Below the pieces are notes generated by a model. The model saw only the letters and a list, made by a program, of their open reading frames with translations, was not told where the DNA came from and did no database searches. Below are positions 1 through 6,208 of a DNA stretch of 6,208 nucleotides, piece by piece; the first letter of the stretch is position 1, and each line of letters opens with the position of its first letter. The translations under genes were made by a program, and so were the position numbers. The DNA is from Paracoccaceae bacterium (GTDB lineage: Bacteria; Pseudomonadota; Alphaproteobacteria; Rhodobacterales; Rhodobacteraceae): contig DAOUPC010000176.1 of the NCBI GenBank assembly GCA_030626365.1, forward strand, positions 1 through 6,208, in the 5' to 3' direction.

Positions 1-10
1 AAGACCTTAG

Positions 11-493
11 ATGCGCCTGCTGATCCAAACATCCATTGGGGCTTTGCTGATCGACCAGATCAGCAAATACCTTGTGGTGTTCTGGATGGGGCTGGACCGG
101 GTGCGGTCGATCGATGTTCTGCCGCCGTTGCTGAATTTCCGTTACGGCGAAAACCGGGGCATCAATTTCGGCCTGCTGGATGGTGATGGGGACTGGACCC
201 GGTGGATGCTGATCGGGTTTTCATTGCTGGTGGTGGGGGCAGTTGTGTACTGGGTGCGCCGCTGGCACCCGATGGCCTGGCGGATGCAGCTTTGCGCGGG
301 GTTGTTGATTGGCGGGGCGCTGGGCAATGTGACGGACCGGTTGCTGTATGGCTATGTGCTTGATTTCCTTAATATGTCATGCTGTGGCATCAACAATCCG
401 TTTGTGTTTAATGTCGCTGATGTGTTCATATTTGCCGGGGCTATCGGGCTGGCCATATTTGATGGTAGGCAGAACAGGGAAAAGGCCACGTGA
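11..493 (+). CDS. lspA: Lipoprotein signal peptidase (signal peptidase II)
   Basis: This is the inner-membrane aspartyl protease that cuts the signal peptide from prolipoproteins just before the lipidated cysteine. All family landmarks are visible in its 160 residues: the N-terminal DQxSK (residues 15-19), the ENRGINFG block (47-54), GNVTDR (105-110), and the catalytic dyad, Asp118 in VLDFLN and Asp137 in FNVADV. Four hydrophobic segments at about 5-25, 66-82, 93-106 and 131-149 match the usual four-helix topology. The length is normal for the family. The start is well fixed because an in-frame TAG (8-10) directly precedes the ATG; that TAG may also end an upstream gene outside the window. 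No clear Shine-Dalgarno sequence is visible in the ten bases available. The gene lies 52 bp upstream of a lipoprotein gene whose product is a likely substrate. The identification is firm. Confidence 0.96.
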   Translation: MRLLIQTSIGALLIDQISKYLVVFWMGLDRVRSIDVLPPLLNFRYGENRGINFGLLDGDGDWTRWMLIGFSLLVVGAVVYWVRRWHPMAWRMQLCAGLLIGGALGNVTDRLLYGYVLDFLNMSCCGINNPFVFNVADVFIFAGAIGLAIFDGRQNREKAT

Positions 494-508
494 CGTGGGC
501 CGGGATAT

Positions 509-521
509 GCGCTAAAAGCGC
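509..521. repeat. Small perfect inverted repeat between lspA and the lipoprotein gene
   Basis: GCGCT (509-513) and AGCGC (517-521) form a perfect 5-bp stem around an AAA loop. It lies 15 bp after the lspA stop and ahead of the next ribosome binding site. No T-tract follows, so it is unlikely to terminate transcription. It could be a weak RNA stem in the leader of the next gene, or it could be chance. Confidence 0.3.
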
Positions 522-532
522 TGGAAACAGGC

Positions 533-537
533 AGGAG
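533..537 (+). promoter_or_regulatory. Ribosome binding site that decides the lipoprotein start
   Basis: AGGAG sits 8 nt before the ATG at 546 but only 2 nt before the in-frame GTG at 540. Normal spacing favours the ATG. A further in-frame ATG at 552 would be 14 nt away, which is too far. Confidence 0.7.
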
Positions 538-545
538 TAGTGGCG

Positions 546-1070
546 ATGCGGATGCCGCTGGTTGCGATCATATTAGCAGGAACGATGGCCGCGATGGCCC
601 TTGGTGGCTGTTCGAACAAGGGCTTGCGCCAGCTTGAGCCAAGCGGGCCGGGACCGGATGAATTCATGATCCTGCCCAACAAGCCGCTGACCGCGCCCAA
701 GGATTACGATGTGTTGCCGGCCCCAACCCCCGGTGGTGCCAATCTGGTCGATCAGAACCCAACCGCCGATGCGATTGTTGCCCTGGGTGGGCGCGCCTCG
801 TCATTGGATGATAGGGGGGTTCCGGCCTCGGATGGGGCGCTGGTTGCACGGGCCAGCCGGTATGGCGTTCCGGCAAACACCAGAACGGCCCTGGCCCAGG
901 AGGACGCGAAGTTCCGCAAGCGTCAGGCACGTATGGGCCGCGTGCGGTTGTTCAAGGTTGACCGCTATGAACAGGCCTATCGCCGGCAGGCGCTGGACCC
1001 GTTCACCGAAACAAACCGCTTTCGGCGGTCGGGTTTTGGCACGCCAAGCTCTCCGCCCCGAACCGAATAA
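546..1070 (+). CDS. DUF3035 outer-membrane lipoprotein, BamF-like BAM subunit
   Basis: This is a lipoprotein of 174 residues from the chosen ATG (176 from the in-frame GTG at 540). The signal peptide is hydrophobic and ends in a lipobox, LGGC, with lipidated Cys22. Ser follows the Cys, with no Asp retention signal, which favours sorting to the outer membrane. Next comes the DUF3035 signature at about 37-63: PDEFMILPNKPL, then an Asp/Pro-rich stretch ending LPAPTPG. This resembles the PxxLxLP...YxxP pattern of BamC. A second conserved block (ASRYGV and ALAQED, about 104-120) precedes a basic tail with FRKRQAR at 123-129. The BamF name rests on family knowledge: alphaproteobacterial BAM complexes carry a lipoprotein with a BamC-related motif. 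A role in beta-barrel assembly here is an inference. The preceding lspA gene encodes the enzyme that would mature this protein. The family assignment is fairly sure; the BAM role is less so. Confidence 0.8.
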   Translation: MRMPLVAIILAGTMAAMALGGCSNKGLRQLEPSGPGPDEFMILPNKPLTAPKDYDVLPAPTPGGANLVDQNPTADAIVALGGRASSLDDRGVPASDGALVARASRYGVPANTRTALAQEDAKFRKRQARMGRVRLFKVDRYEQAYRRQALDPFTETNRFRRSGFGTPSSPPRTE

Positions 1071-1113
1071 TCCGGTTTACGGTTTCACCATCTCACAAAG
1101 TCGCCATGTGTTG

Positions 1114-1141
1114 TTGAAAACTAGGGCTTTGTGCGTAGGTT
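1114..1141 (+). promoter_or_regulatory. Possible sigma-70-type promoter ahead of the M16 pair
   Basis: TTGAAA (1114-1119) and TAGGTT (1136-1141) are 16 bp apart within the 132-bp gap before the first M16 gene. The -35 match is good and the -10 match is poor (about 3 of 6). The gap is long enough for the M16 pair to have its own promoter, with a leader of roughly 50 nt. The rest of the gap holds no other recognisable element apart from the Shine-Dalgarno AAGGA at 1192-1196. Confidence 0.3.
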
Positions 1142-1202
1142 AAGCCGTGCCTGAAGGCAGGACATTCACCAGCATCTGCCGCCCAAACGGAAAGGACATC
1201 CG

Positions 1203-2561
1203 ATGATCCGCGCCCTGGCCCTGTTTGTGGCCATATTCGTTACTGCCCTGACAACCGCCACTTTGCCCGTGCTTGCGCAGGACAATAAGGAACTGGTGAC
1301 CAGCTTTACACTGGATAACGGTATGCAGGTGATCGTGGTCGAAGATCACCGCGCCCCGGTTCTGCAACATATGATCTGGTATCGCACCGGGTCGGCGGAT
1401 GAACCGCGTGGCGTATCCGGCGTGGCGCATTTCCTTGAGCATCTGTTGTTCAAGGCCACCGACACAATGGAGGCGGGCGAATTGTCGGCCACCGTGGCCG
1501 CCAATGGCGGACGTGACAACGCCTTTACCAGTTATGATTACACGGCGTACTTCCAACGCGTGGCGGCGGACCGACTGGAACTGATGATGCGGATGGAATC
1601 CGACCGGATGGTCAACATCCGCCTGACCCAAGACAACATCAAAACCGAACGCGACGTTATTCTGGAAGAGCGGAACACACGGACTGAAAACAGCCCGCGC
1701 GCGCTGTTCAATGAACAGATGAACGCGATCCAGTATTTCAACCACCGCTATGGCGTGCCGGTAATCGGTTGGAAACACGAGATGGTCACCCTTGATCTTG
1801 AGGATGCCCTGTCATTCTACCGGACCTATTATGCCCCCAACAATGCCGTTCTGGTGGTGTCGGGTGACGTGGACCCCAAAGAGGTACACGCATTGGCCCA
1901 GACGTATTACGGGGTGATCCCGGCCAACCCGGACCTGCCGGAAAGGGCGCGCAGCCAGGAACCGCCCCAGACCGCGGCAAGGCGCATGACCTATCGGGAC
2001 GCACGTGTGGCCCAGCCCTATGTCAGCCGCTCTTATCTGGCCCCGGAACGCAACAGCGGGGAACAGGAAAAGGCAGCGGCCCTGTTTTTGCTGGCCGAGA
2101 TACTGGGCGGTGGCACCACGTCGTTTCTGACCGAAAAGATGCAGTTCGAGACACAGATTGCGGTCTATACCGGTGTCTTCTATAGCGGTCAGTCACTGGA
2201 TCAGACGACATTCGACATGATCGTGGTGCCCGCCGAAGGTGTCACTTTGCAAGAGGCCGAGGATGCCATGGATGCCGCCCTGGTCGCGTTTGTTCAGGGC
2301 GGGGTGGACCCGGATCAGTTGGACCGGATCAAGATGCAATTGCGCGCCTCGCAGATCTATGCGCGCGACAACGTGGACGGAATTGCCAACCGCTATGGCC
2401 GCGCACTGACCACCGGGTTGACGATTGCCGATGTGCAGGCCTGGCCGGATGTGTTGCAGGCGGTAACCGGGGATGACATCATCGCCGCCGCCCGCGATGT
2501 GCTGCGCCCGGAAACATCTGTCACCGGCTGGTTGATGCGTGACGAGGGGGAAAACCAATGA
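1203..2561 (+). CDS. Exported M16-family zinc metallopeptidase, catalytic subunit
   Basis: This is a 452-residue peptidase of the pitrilysin/mitochondrial-processing-peptidase family (M16B type), predicted to act in the periplasm. A signal peptide occupies about 1-25, with likely cleavage after LPVLA. The inverted zinc motif HFLEH lies at 76-80: His76 and His80 bind zinc and Glu79 is the general base. The third ligand is Glu156 in ERDVILEE, 76 residues after His80, as expected. A C-terminal M16 domain follows from about 265, including a GGG turn at 302-304. The Arg/Tyr pair usual in the C-terminal half is incomplete: by my alignment the Arg position is Gln318, while Tyr322 remains. This implies dependence on the partner encoded downstream. 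AAGGA ends 6 nt before the ATG. The stop overlaps the next start by 4 nt. The family call is firm; the substrate is unknown. Confidence 0.94.
   Translation: MIRALALFVAIFVTALTTATLPVLAQDNKELVTSFTLDNGMQVIVVEDHRAPVLQHMIWYRTGSADEPRGVSGVAHFLEHLLFKATDTMEAGELSATVAANGGRDNAFTSYDYTAYFQRVAADRLELMMRMESDRMVNIRLTQDNIKTERDVILEERNTRTENSPRALFNEQMNAIQYFNHRYGVPVIGWKHEMVTLDLEDALSFYRTYYAPNNAVLVVSGDVDPKEVHALAQTYYGVIPANPDLPERARSQEPPQTAARRMTYRDARVAQPYVSRSYLAPERNSGEQEKAAALFLLAEILGGGTTSFLTEKMQFETQIAVYTGVFYSGQSLDQTTFDMIVVPAEGVTLQEAEDAMDAALVAFVQGGVDPDQLDRIKMQLRASQIYARDNVDGIANRYGRALTTGLTIADVQAWPDVLQAVTGDDIIAAARDVLRPETSVTGWLMRDEGENQ
2544..2561 (+). promoter_or_regulatory. ATGA overlap and internal ribosome binding site coupling the M16 genes
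   Basis: The second M16 gene starts at ATG 2558-2560, inside the TGA stop (2559-2561) of the first. A purine-rich GAGGGGG (2544-2550) lies 7 nt upstream, within the last codons of the first gene. This layout suits translational coupling and roughly equal amounts of the two subunits. Confidence 0.75.
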
Positions 2562-3859
2562 GAGCGTTGATTGCAGCCATGGCGGCACTTGTTCTGGCGT
2601 TTCCAGCCGCTGGCGAAGTCAGGATCAAAGAGGTCGTTTCGCCCATGGGCATCACCGCCTGGCTGGTCGAGGATCATTCGATTCCCTTTACCGCGCTGGA
2701 ACTGCGGTTTCGCGGCGGCACGTCACTGGATGCGCCGGGTAAACGCGGGGCGATCCACCTGATGACCGGCCTGCTTGAAGAAGGGGCCGCCGACCTTGAG
2801 GCCCGCCCCTATGCCCGCGAACTAGAGGCGCTTGCCGCCAGTTTTGGTTACGATTCCAGCAGTGATTCCATGTCGATATCGGCCCGTTTCCTAAGCGAGA
2901 ACCGGGATCAGGCGCTGGTTTTGCTGCGCAATACCATCCACCATCCCCGGTTTGATCCAGAAGCGATTGAACGGGTGCGGGGGCAGGTGCTTTCGGGGCT
3001 GAAATCGAATGCACGGGACCCGGACGAAATTGCCCGGGCCACGTTCCGGCGTCTGGCCTTTGGGGAACACCCCTATGGCAGCGACGGGGCCGGTACGGTT
3101 GAATCGGTCAGCGCGCTGGGCCGTGACGATATTGTTGCCGCACACGCGGCGGTGTTCGCGCGCGACCGGCTTTATGTGGGGGCGGTCGGTGACATTACGG
3201 CGGATGAACTGGGCGTGATGATTGACGCGCTGTTGGGTGATCTGCCCGACACGGGCGCGCCGTTTCCCGGCCCGGCTGAGGTCACGCTGACAGGTGGTGT
3301 GACGGTGGTTGAATTCGACACACCGCAATCGGTTGCGGTGTTCGGGCAGCGCGGGATCGAACGCGATGACCCGGATTTCTTTGCCGCCTATGTGCTGAAC
3401 CAGATTCTGGGCGGGGGGTCGTTTGAAAGCCGCCTGATGAACGAGGTGCGCGAAAAGCGCGGGCTGACTTATGGGGTCTATTCGTACCTGTCACCGCGTG
3501 ATCTGGCGGCGACCTATCGCGGTGGTGTGTCTTCGGCCAATGACCGGATAGCCGAGGCGATCAGGGTGATCGGGGACGAATGGACCAAGATGGCGGAAAC
3601 CGGGGTTACACGCAAAGAGATGGACGCGGCCAAGACCTATCTGACGGGGGCCTTTCCGCTGCGGTTTGATGGAAACGGGCGCATTGCCAAGATCATGGTC
3701 GGTATGCAGATGCAGGGGCTGGCGATCGACTATATCGCCACCCGAAATGGCAAGGTCGAGGCCGTGACACTGGAAGATGTGAACCGGGTCGCAGCCGAAT
3801 TGCTGGACCCAAAGGGTTTGCGGTTCGTGGTGGTTGGCAAGCCCGAGGGGCTTGAATAA
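2558..3859 (+). CDS. Exported M16-family protein, non-catalytic partner subunit
   Basis: This is a 433-residue M16-like protein with a signal peptide (about 1-19, ending FPAAG). The zinc motif has decayed: the region aligned with HFLEH reads HLMTG (67-71), so His67 remains, but the base Glu is Thr70 and the second His is Gly71. The position of the third ligand Glu is Gly147. The C-terminal half instead keeps the full family signature GGGSFESRL (285-293), followed by KRGLTYGVYSY (300-310), which holds the Arg301/Tyr305 pair used in substrate binding. The protein therefore looks like the obligate partner of the upstream zinc-bearing subunit, as in the two-subunit M16 enzyme of Sphingomonas sp. 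A1, where zinc site and R/Y pair sit on different chains. It is not a pseudogene, since it is full length and well conserved. On its own it should lack peptidase activity. Convergent with the ALDH gene, 39 bp between stops. Confidence 0.92.
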   Translation: MRALIAAMAALVLAFPAAGEVRIKEVVSPMGITAWLVEDHSIPFTALELRFRGGTSLDAPGKRGAIHLMTGLLEEGAADLEARPYARELEALAASFGYDSSSDSMSISARFLSENRDQALVLLRNTIHHPRFDPEAIERVRGQVLSGLKSNARDPDEIARATFRRLAFGEHPYGSDGAGTVESVSALGRDDIVAAHAAVFARDRLYVGAVGDITADELGVMIDALLGDLPDTGAPFPGPAEVTLTGGVTVVEFDTPQSVAVFGQRGIERDDPDFFAAYVLNQILGGGSFESRLMNEVREKRGLTYGVYSYLSPRDLAATYRGGVSSANDRIAEAIRVIGDEWTKMAETGVTRKEMDAAKTYLTGAFPLRFDGNGRIAKIMVGMQMQGLAIDYIATRNGKVEAVTLEDVNRVAAELLDPKGLRFVVVGKPEGLE

Positions 3860-3887
3860 GTAACCGGCTGGTGGCAGTTCCCGCCCC

Positions 3888-3914
3888 GCCCTGCGGCGTT
3901 ATTCGCCGTAGGGC
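3888..3914. terminator. Hairpin at the convergent gene junction, putative shared terminator
   Basis: An 11-bp stem (3888-3898 with 3904-3914) closes a TTATT loop at 3899-3903. In a rightward transcript all eleven pairs form, one of them a G-U wobble (3893 with 3909). In a leftward transcript that pair becomes an A-C mismatch. The loop contains the ALDH stop codon and the right arm encodes the last ALDH residues. It begins 28 bp after the M16 stop codon. No T-run follows on either strand, so it is not a classical intrinsic terminator. It may instead block read-through weakly or protect the 3' ends. Confidence 0.55.
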
Positions 3915-6205
3915 ACCCAGATATTCTTGATCTCGGTCGATGCGCTCAGGAATTGGGGGGTGGTGTTGGCATACCAATCCGTTGTGCGGGCGTTGTTGAC
4001 CCAGGTTCGTTTCAGATTGCCGGCCGAGGCATGTTCGATTGTGGCCGACAGGTCGGATGATGAAAAGCTCCAGACAGCATCGACATTCAGATGTCCGGCC
4101 AGCGCCGGGGCGATATCGGCGTGATTGCCGGTCAGGATGTTGACCACCCCGCCCGGCACGTCGGACGTATCAAGTACCTGATAGAAATCGGTGGCCGCCA
4201 GCGGATAGGGTTGGGATGCGGCCAGCACCACGCGGTTGCCCATGGCAATGGCGGGGGCCATCACCGATACCAGCCCCAAAAGCGGGGCCTCGTCAGCGCA
4301 AAGCGCGCCAATGATGCCGGTTGGTTCCTTCATTGCCAGCGCCACGCCACGGATCGGCACGCCATGCACCTGCCCGTCATATTTGTCGGCCCATGCGGCG
4401 GCGCTGAACAGGCGCTGGATGGATGTTGCGACCTCTTTTGCGCCTTGCCGCTTGCCGGTCATGGCATTGATCCGCGCGGAAAATTCCTGCGCGCGGGCAG
4501 ACAGGTTTTCGGCGATGTAATACAGGATTTGTGCGCGCAGGTGCCCGGTTGTTCTGGCCCATCCGGCGGCCCCTTGCGCGGCCTCGACGGCGTTGCGCAC
4601 GTCCTTGCGGCTGGCCAGCCCCACATGGCCCAGCTGTGCGCCGGATTTGGCGAAAACACTGCGGGAATAGCCGCTGTCGGGGCGTGCCTGTTTGCCGCCC
4701 ACATACATCTTGGCGGTGCGGTCTATTGCATCGGCTGGTCCGGTGTTTCCTGTTCTGGGCTCGATCTTTTCCAGTGATTTGGTTTTGGCCTTGGGTTTTG
4801 TGTAGGCACCCAGCCCCTCCCAACCCCCTTCACGGCCAAAGCCGCTTTCGCGCACGCCGCCAAAACCGGCGGCGGCGTCGAACAGGTTGGTGGCGTTGAT
4901 CCAGACCACCCCGGCGACCAGTTTGGGCGCGATATCCAGCGCCAGATTGATGTTTTCGCTCCAAAGCGTCGCGGCCAGCCCATAGCGGGTGTTGTTGGCC
5001 AGCGCCACGGCCTCGGCCGGGGTGCGAAAGGTGGTCGATACCAGAACCGGGCCAAATATCTCTTCCTGCATCAGCGTGTCGGATGGCGTCAGCCCGGTGA
5101 TCAGGGTGGGGGGGTAATAACAGCCGGCGGGCACCTCGACCGCGGCGTGATAGGTTTCGCCAGCGCTGTTGGCTGCCACCATGTCGGTGATCGTGGCCAG
5201 TTGCACAGGGTCCACCACCGCGCCCACGTCGATGCATTTGTCCAGCGGGTTGCCAAGGCGCAGCTTGTCCATGCGCGCGCGCAGCTTGGCATAAAAGATA
5301 TCGGCAATGCTTTCCTGCACCAACAGGCGTGATCCGGCGCAGCAAACCTGTCCCTGATTGAACCAGATCGCATCAACCAGCCCTTCGACGGCAGAATCGA
5401 TATCGGCATCGTCAAATACGATATAGGGCGACTTGCCGCCCAGTTCCAACGTCAGGGCCTTGGCGCTGCCGGCGGTTGCCTCGCGGATGCGCCGGCCCAC
5501 GCTGGTTGATCCGGTAAAGGCGATCTTGTCCACCTTGGCCCCAACGATCATTTCGCCCACCGCGCCGTCGCCGGTGACAATGTTGACCACACCCTTGGGC
5601 AGCCCGGCCTGTTGGCAGATATCGGCAAACAGCAGCGCCGTCAGCGAGGTATATTCAGCAGGCTTCAGAACCACCGTGTTGCCCATCGCCAGCGCCGGGG
5701 CGACCTTCCATGACAGCATCAACAGCGGAAAGTTCCACGGGATGATCTGGCCACAAACGCCCAGTGCCTGCGCATCCGGCAGGGTTTCGGGCATCAGTTG
5801 GGCCATGCCCGCGTGATAATAGAAATGGCGCTGGGCCAGCGGGATGTCGATGTCGCGCGATTTGCGAACCGGCTTGCCATTGTCCAGCGTTTCCAGAACC
5901 GCAAACAGGCGGCTGTGTTTTTGCAGCAGGCGGGCAATGGCATAAAGATAGCGCGCCCGCCCCGGCCCACCAAGGCGTTCCCATTTTCCCTGTGCCGCAC
6001 GGGCCGAATCAACGGCCGCATCAACATCGCCTTGGGTGGCTTGGGTCAGGGTGGCCAGCACCTCGCCGGTGGCTGGGTTTCTGCTCTCGAAACCATCGCC
6101 GGGGGGGGTAAACGCCCCGTTGATGAAATGGCCGAACCTGTCGCCCTGATCCACCAGCCACGCCAGTGCCTCGGCTGCGGTTTCCGGGGCGGGGCCATAT
6201 TCCAT
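3899..6205 (-). CDS. ALDH16-type aldehyde dehydrogenase: catalytic domain plus degenerate second ALDH domain
   Basis: This NAD(P)-dependent aldehyde dehydrogenase, 768 residues as seen, oxidises an aldehyde to its acid; the substrate is unknown. Residues 1-470 form a complete ALDH: FINGAF (27-32), PWNFP with oxyanion Asn158, KPAE (181-184), FTGSTSVG (230-237), ELGGK with base Glu254, FNQGQVCCAG with catalytic Cys288, and EIFGPV (382-387). A linker (about 470-498) leads to a second ALDH-like unit (499-768). It repeats the N-terminal fold (YVGGK, then DVRNAVEAA, later MAPAIAMGN and VPGGVVNILTG), but PWNFP has become CADEAP, KPAE has become AASQP, FTGST has become SFSSS, and the Cys/Glu catalytic stretch is missing. 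This matches ALDH16, known from a Loktanella enzyme and vertebrate ALDH16A1. The frame stays open to the window edge (Thr precedes Met1), so the true start may lie just outside. There is no signal peptide, so the protein is probably cytoplasmic. Confidence 0.92.
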   Translation of the reverse strand: MEYGPAPETAAEALAWLVDQGDRFGHFINGAFTPPGDGFESRNPATGEVLATLTQATQGDVDAAVDSARAAQGKWERLGGPGRARYLYAIARLLQKHSRLFAVLETLDNGKPVRKSRDIDIPLAQRHFYYHAGMAQLMPETLPDAQALGVCGQIIPWNFPLLMLSWKVAPALAMGNTVVLKPAEYTSLTALLFADICQQAGLPKGVVNIVTGDGAVGEMIVGAKVDKIAFTGSTSVGRRIREATAGSAKALTLELGGKSPYIVFDDADIDSAVEGLVDAIWFNQGQVCCAGSRLLVQESIADIFYAKLRARMDKLRLGNPLDKCIDVGAVVDPVQLATITDMVAANSAGETYHAAVEVPAGCYYPPTLITGLTPSDTLMQEEIFGPVLVSTTFRTPAEAVALANNTRYGLAATLWSENINLALDIAPKLVAGVVWINATNLFDAAAGFGGVRESGFGREGGWEGLGAYTKPKAKTKSLEKIEPRTGNTGPADAIDRTAKMYVGGKQARPDSGYSRSVFAKSGAQLGHVGLASRKDVRNAVEAAQGAAGWARTTGHLRAQILYYIAENLSARAQEFSARINAMTGKRQGAKEVATSIQRLFSAAAWADKYDGQVHGVPIRGVALAMKEPTGIIGALCADEAPLLGLVSVMAPAIAMGNRVVLAASQPYPLAATDFYQVLDTSDVPGGVVNILTGNHADIAPALAGHLNVDAVWSFSSSDLSATIEHASAGNLKRTWVNNARTTDWYANTTPQFLSASTEIKNIWVPYGE

Positions 6206-6208
6206 GGT

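Noticed and set aside
540..545. GTG at 540 as the lipoprotein start
   Set aside because: The AGGAG ends only 2 nt before it, whereas the ATG at 546 has normal 8-nt spacing. The difference is just two residues and the signal peptide works either way.
1060..1078. Possible terminator hairpin at the end of the lipoprotein gene
   Set aside because: AACCG and CGGTT can pair as a 5-bp stem (plus one wobble) around a 7-nt loop, but the stem is weak and no T-tract follows.
709..1143. Overlapping 144-codon frame inside the lipoprotein gene
   Set aside because: It is out of frame with a gene that has a lipobox and a known domain signature, and its Trp/Arg/Pro-rich translation looks like a frame-shifted shadow.
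1140..1778. Open frame of 212 codons on the minus strand opposite the first M16 gene
   Set aside because: It covers the zinc-site region of the M16 gene in antisense, has no recognisable domain, and is explained by the codon bias of the real gene.
2558..3859. Second M16 gene as a decayed pseudogene because its zinc motif is lost
   Set aside because: The frame is full length, has its own signal peptide and ribosome binding site, and keeps a strong GGGSFESRL and RGLTY signature, which fits a non-catalytic partner rather than decay.
4091..4777. Open frame of 228 codons on the plus strand opposite the ALDH gene
   Set aside because: It lies wholly antisense to strongly conserved ALDH sequence, its translation is rich in His, Gly and Arg with no recognisable domain, and such frames are common opposite GC-rich genes.

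Overview
The window looks like a piece of chromosome from an alphaproteobacterium of the Rhodobacterales (Roseobacter/Rhodobacter type). The reasons are the high G+C content, the order lspA, then a DUF3035/BamF-type lipoprotein, then a tandem pair of M16 peptidases, and a two-domain aldehyde dehydrogenase of the ALDH16 type. The taxonomic call is an inference from gene content and order. No database was searched.

Layout: four genes read rightward from 11 to 3859. They are lspA (signal peptidase II), a small outer-membrane lipoprotein with the BamF/DUF3035 motif, and two exported M16-family proteins joined by an ATGA stop/start overlap. A gap of about 130 bp between the lipoprotein and the first M16 gene carries a weak possible promoter. 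The fifth gene converges from the right on the minus strand (3899 to the window edge). It encodes an ALDH with a complete catalytic unit followed by a degenerate second ALDH unit. Only 39 bp separate the two convergent stop codons. An 11-bp hairpin spans this junction, with the ALDH stop codon in its loop.

How the genes work together: the rightward set has an envelope theme. LspA cleaves lipoprotein signal peptides. The next gene encodes a lipoprotein that needs exactly that cleavage and probably belongs to the BAM complex, which inserts beta-barrel proteins. The M16 pair is predicted to be exported and to act as one heterodimeric zinc peptidase: the first protein keeps the zinc site, and the second keeps the Arg/Tyr pair the first has partly lost. 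The ALDH gene is metabolically unrelated and is simply the convergent neighbour.

No RNA genes, mobile elements, CRISPR arrays or phage remnants were seen. This is mostly ordinary core-genome sequence. The points most worth a second look are the complementary M16 active sites, the pseudo-duplicated ALDH, and the hairpin shared by the convergent genes. I found no evidence for an undescribed system.
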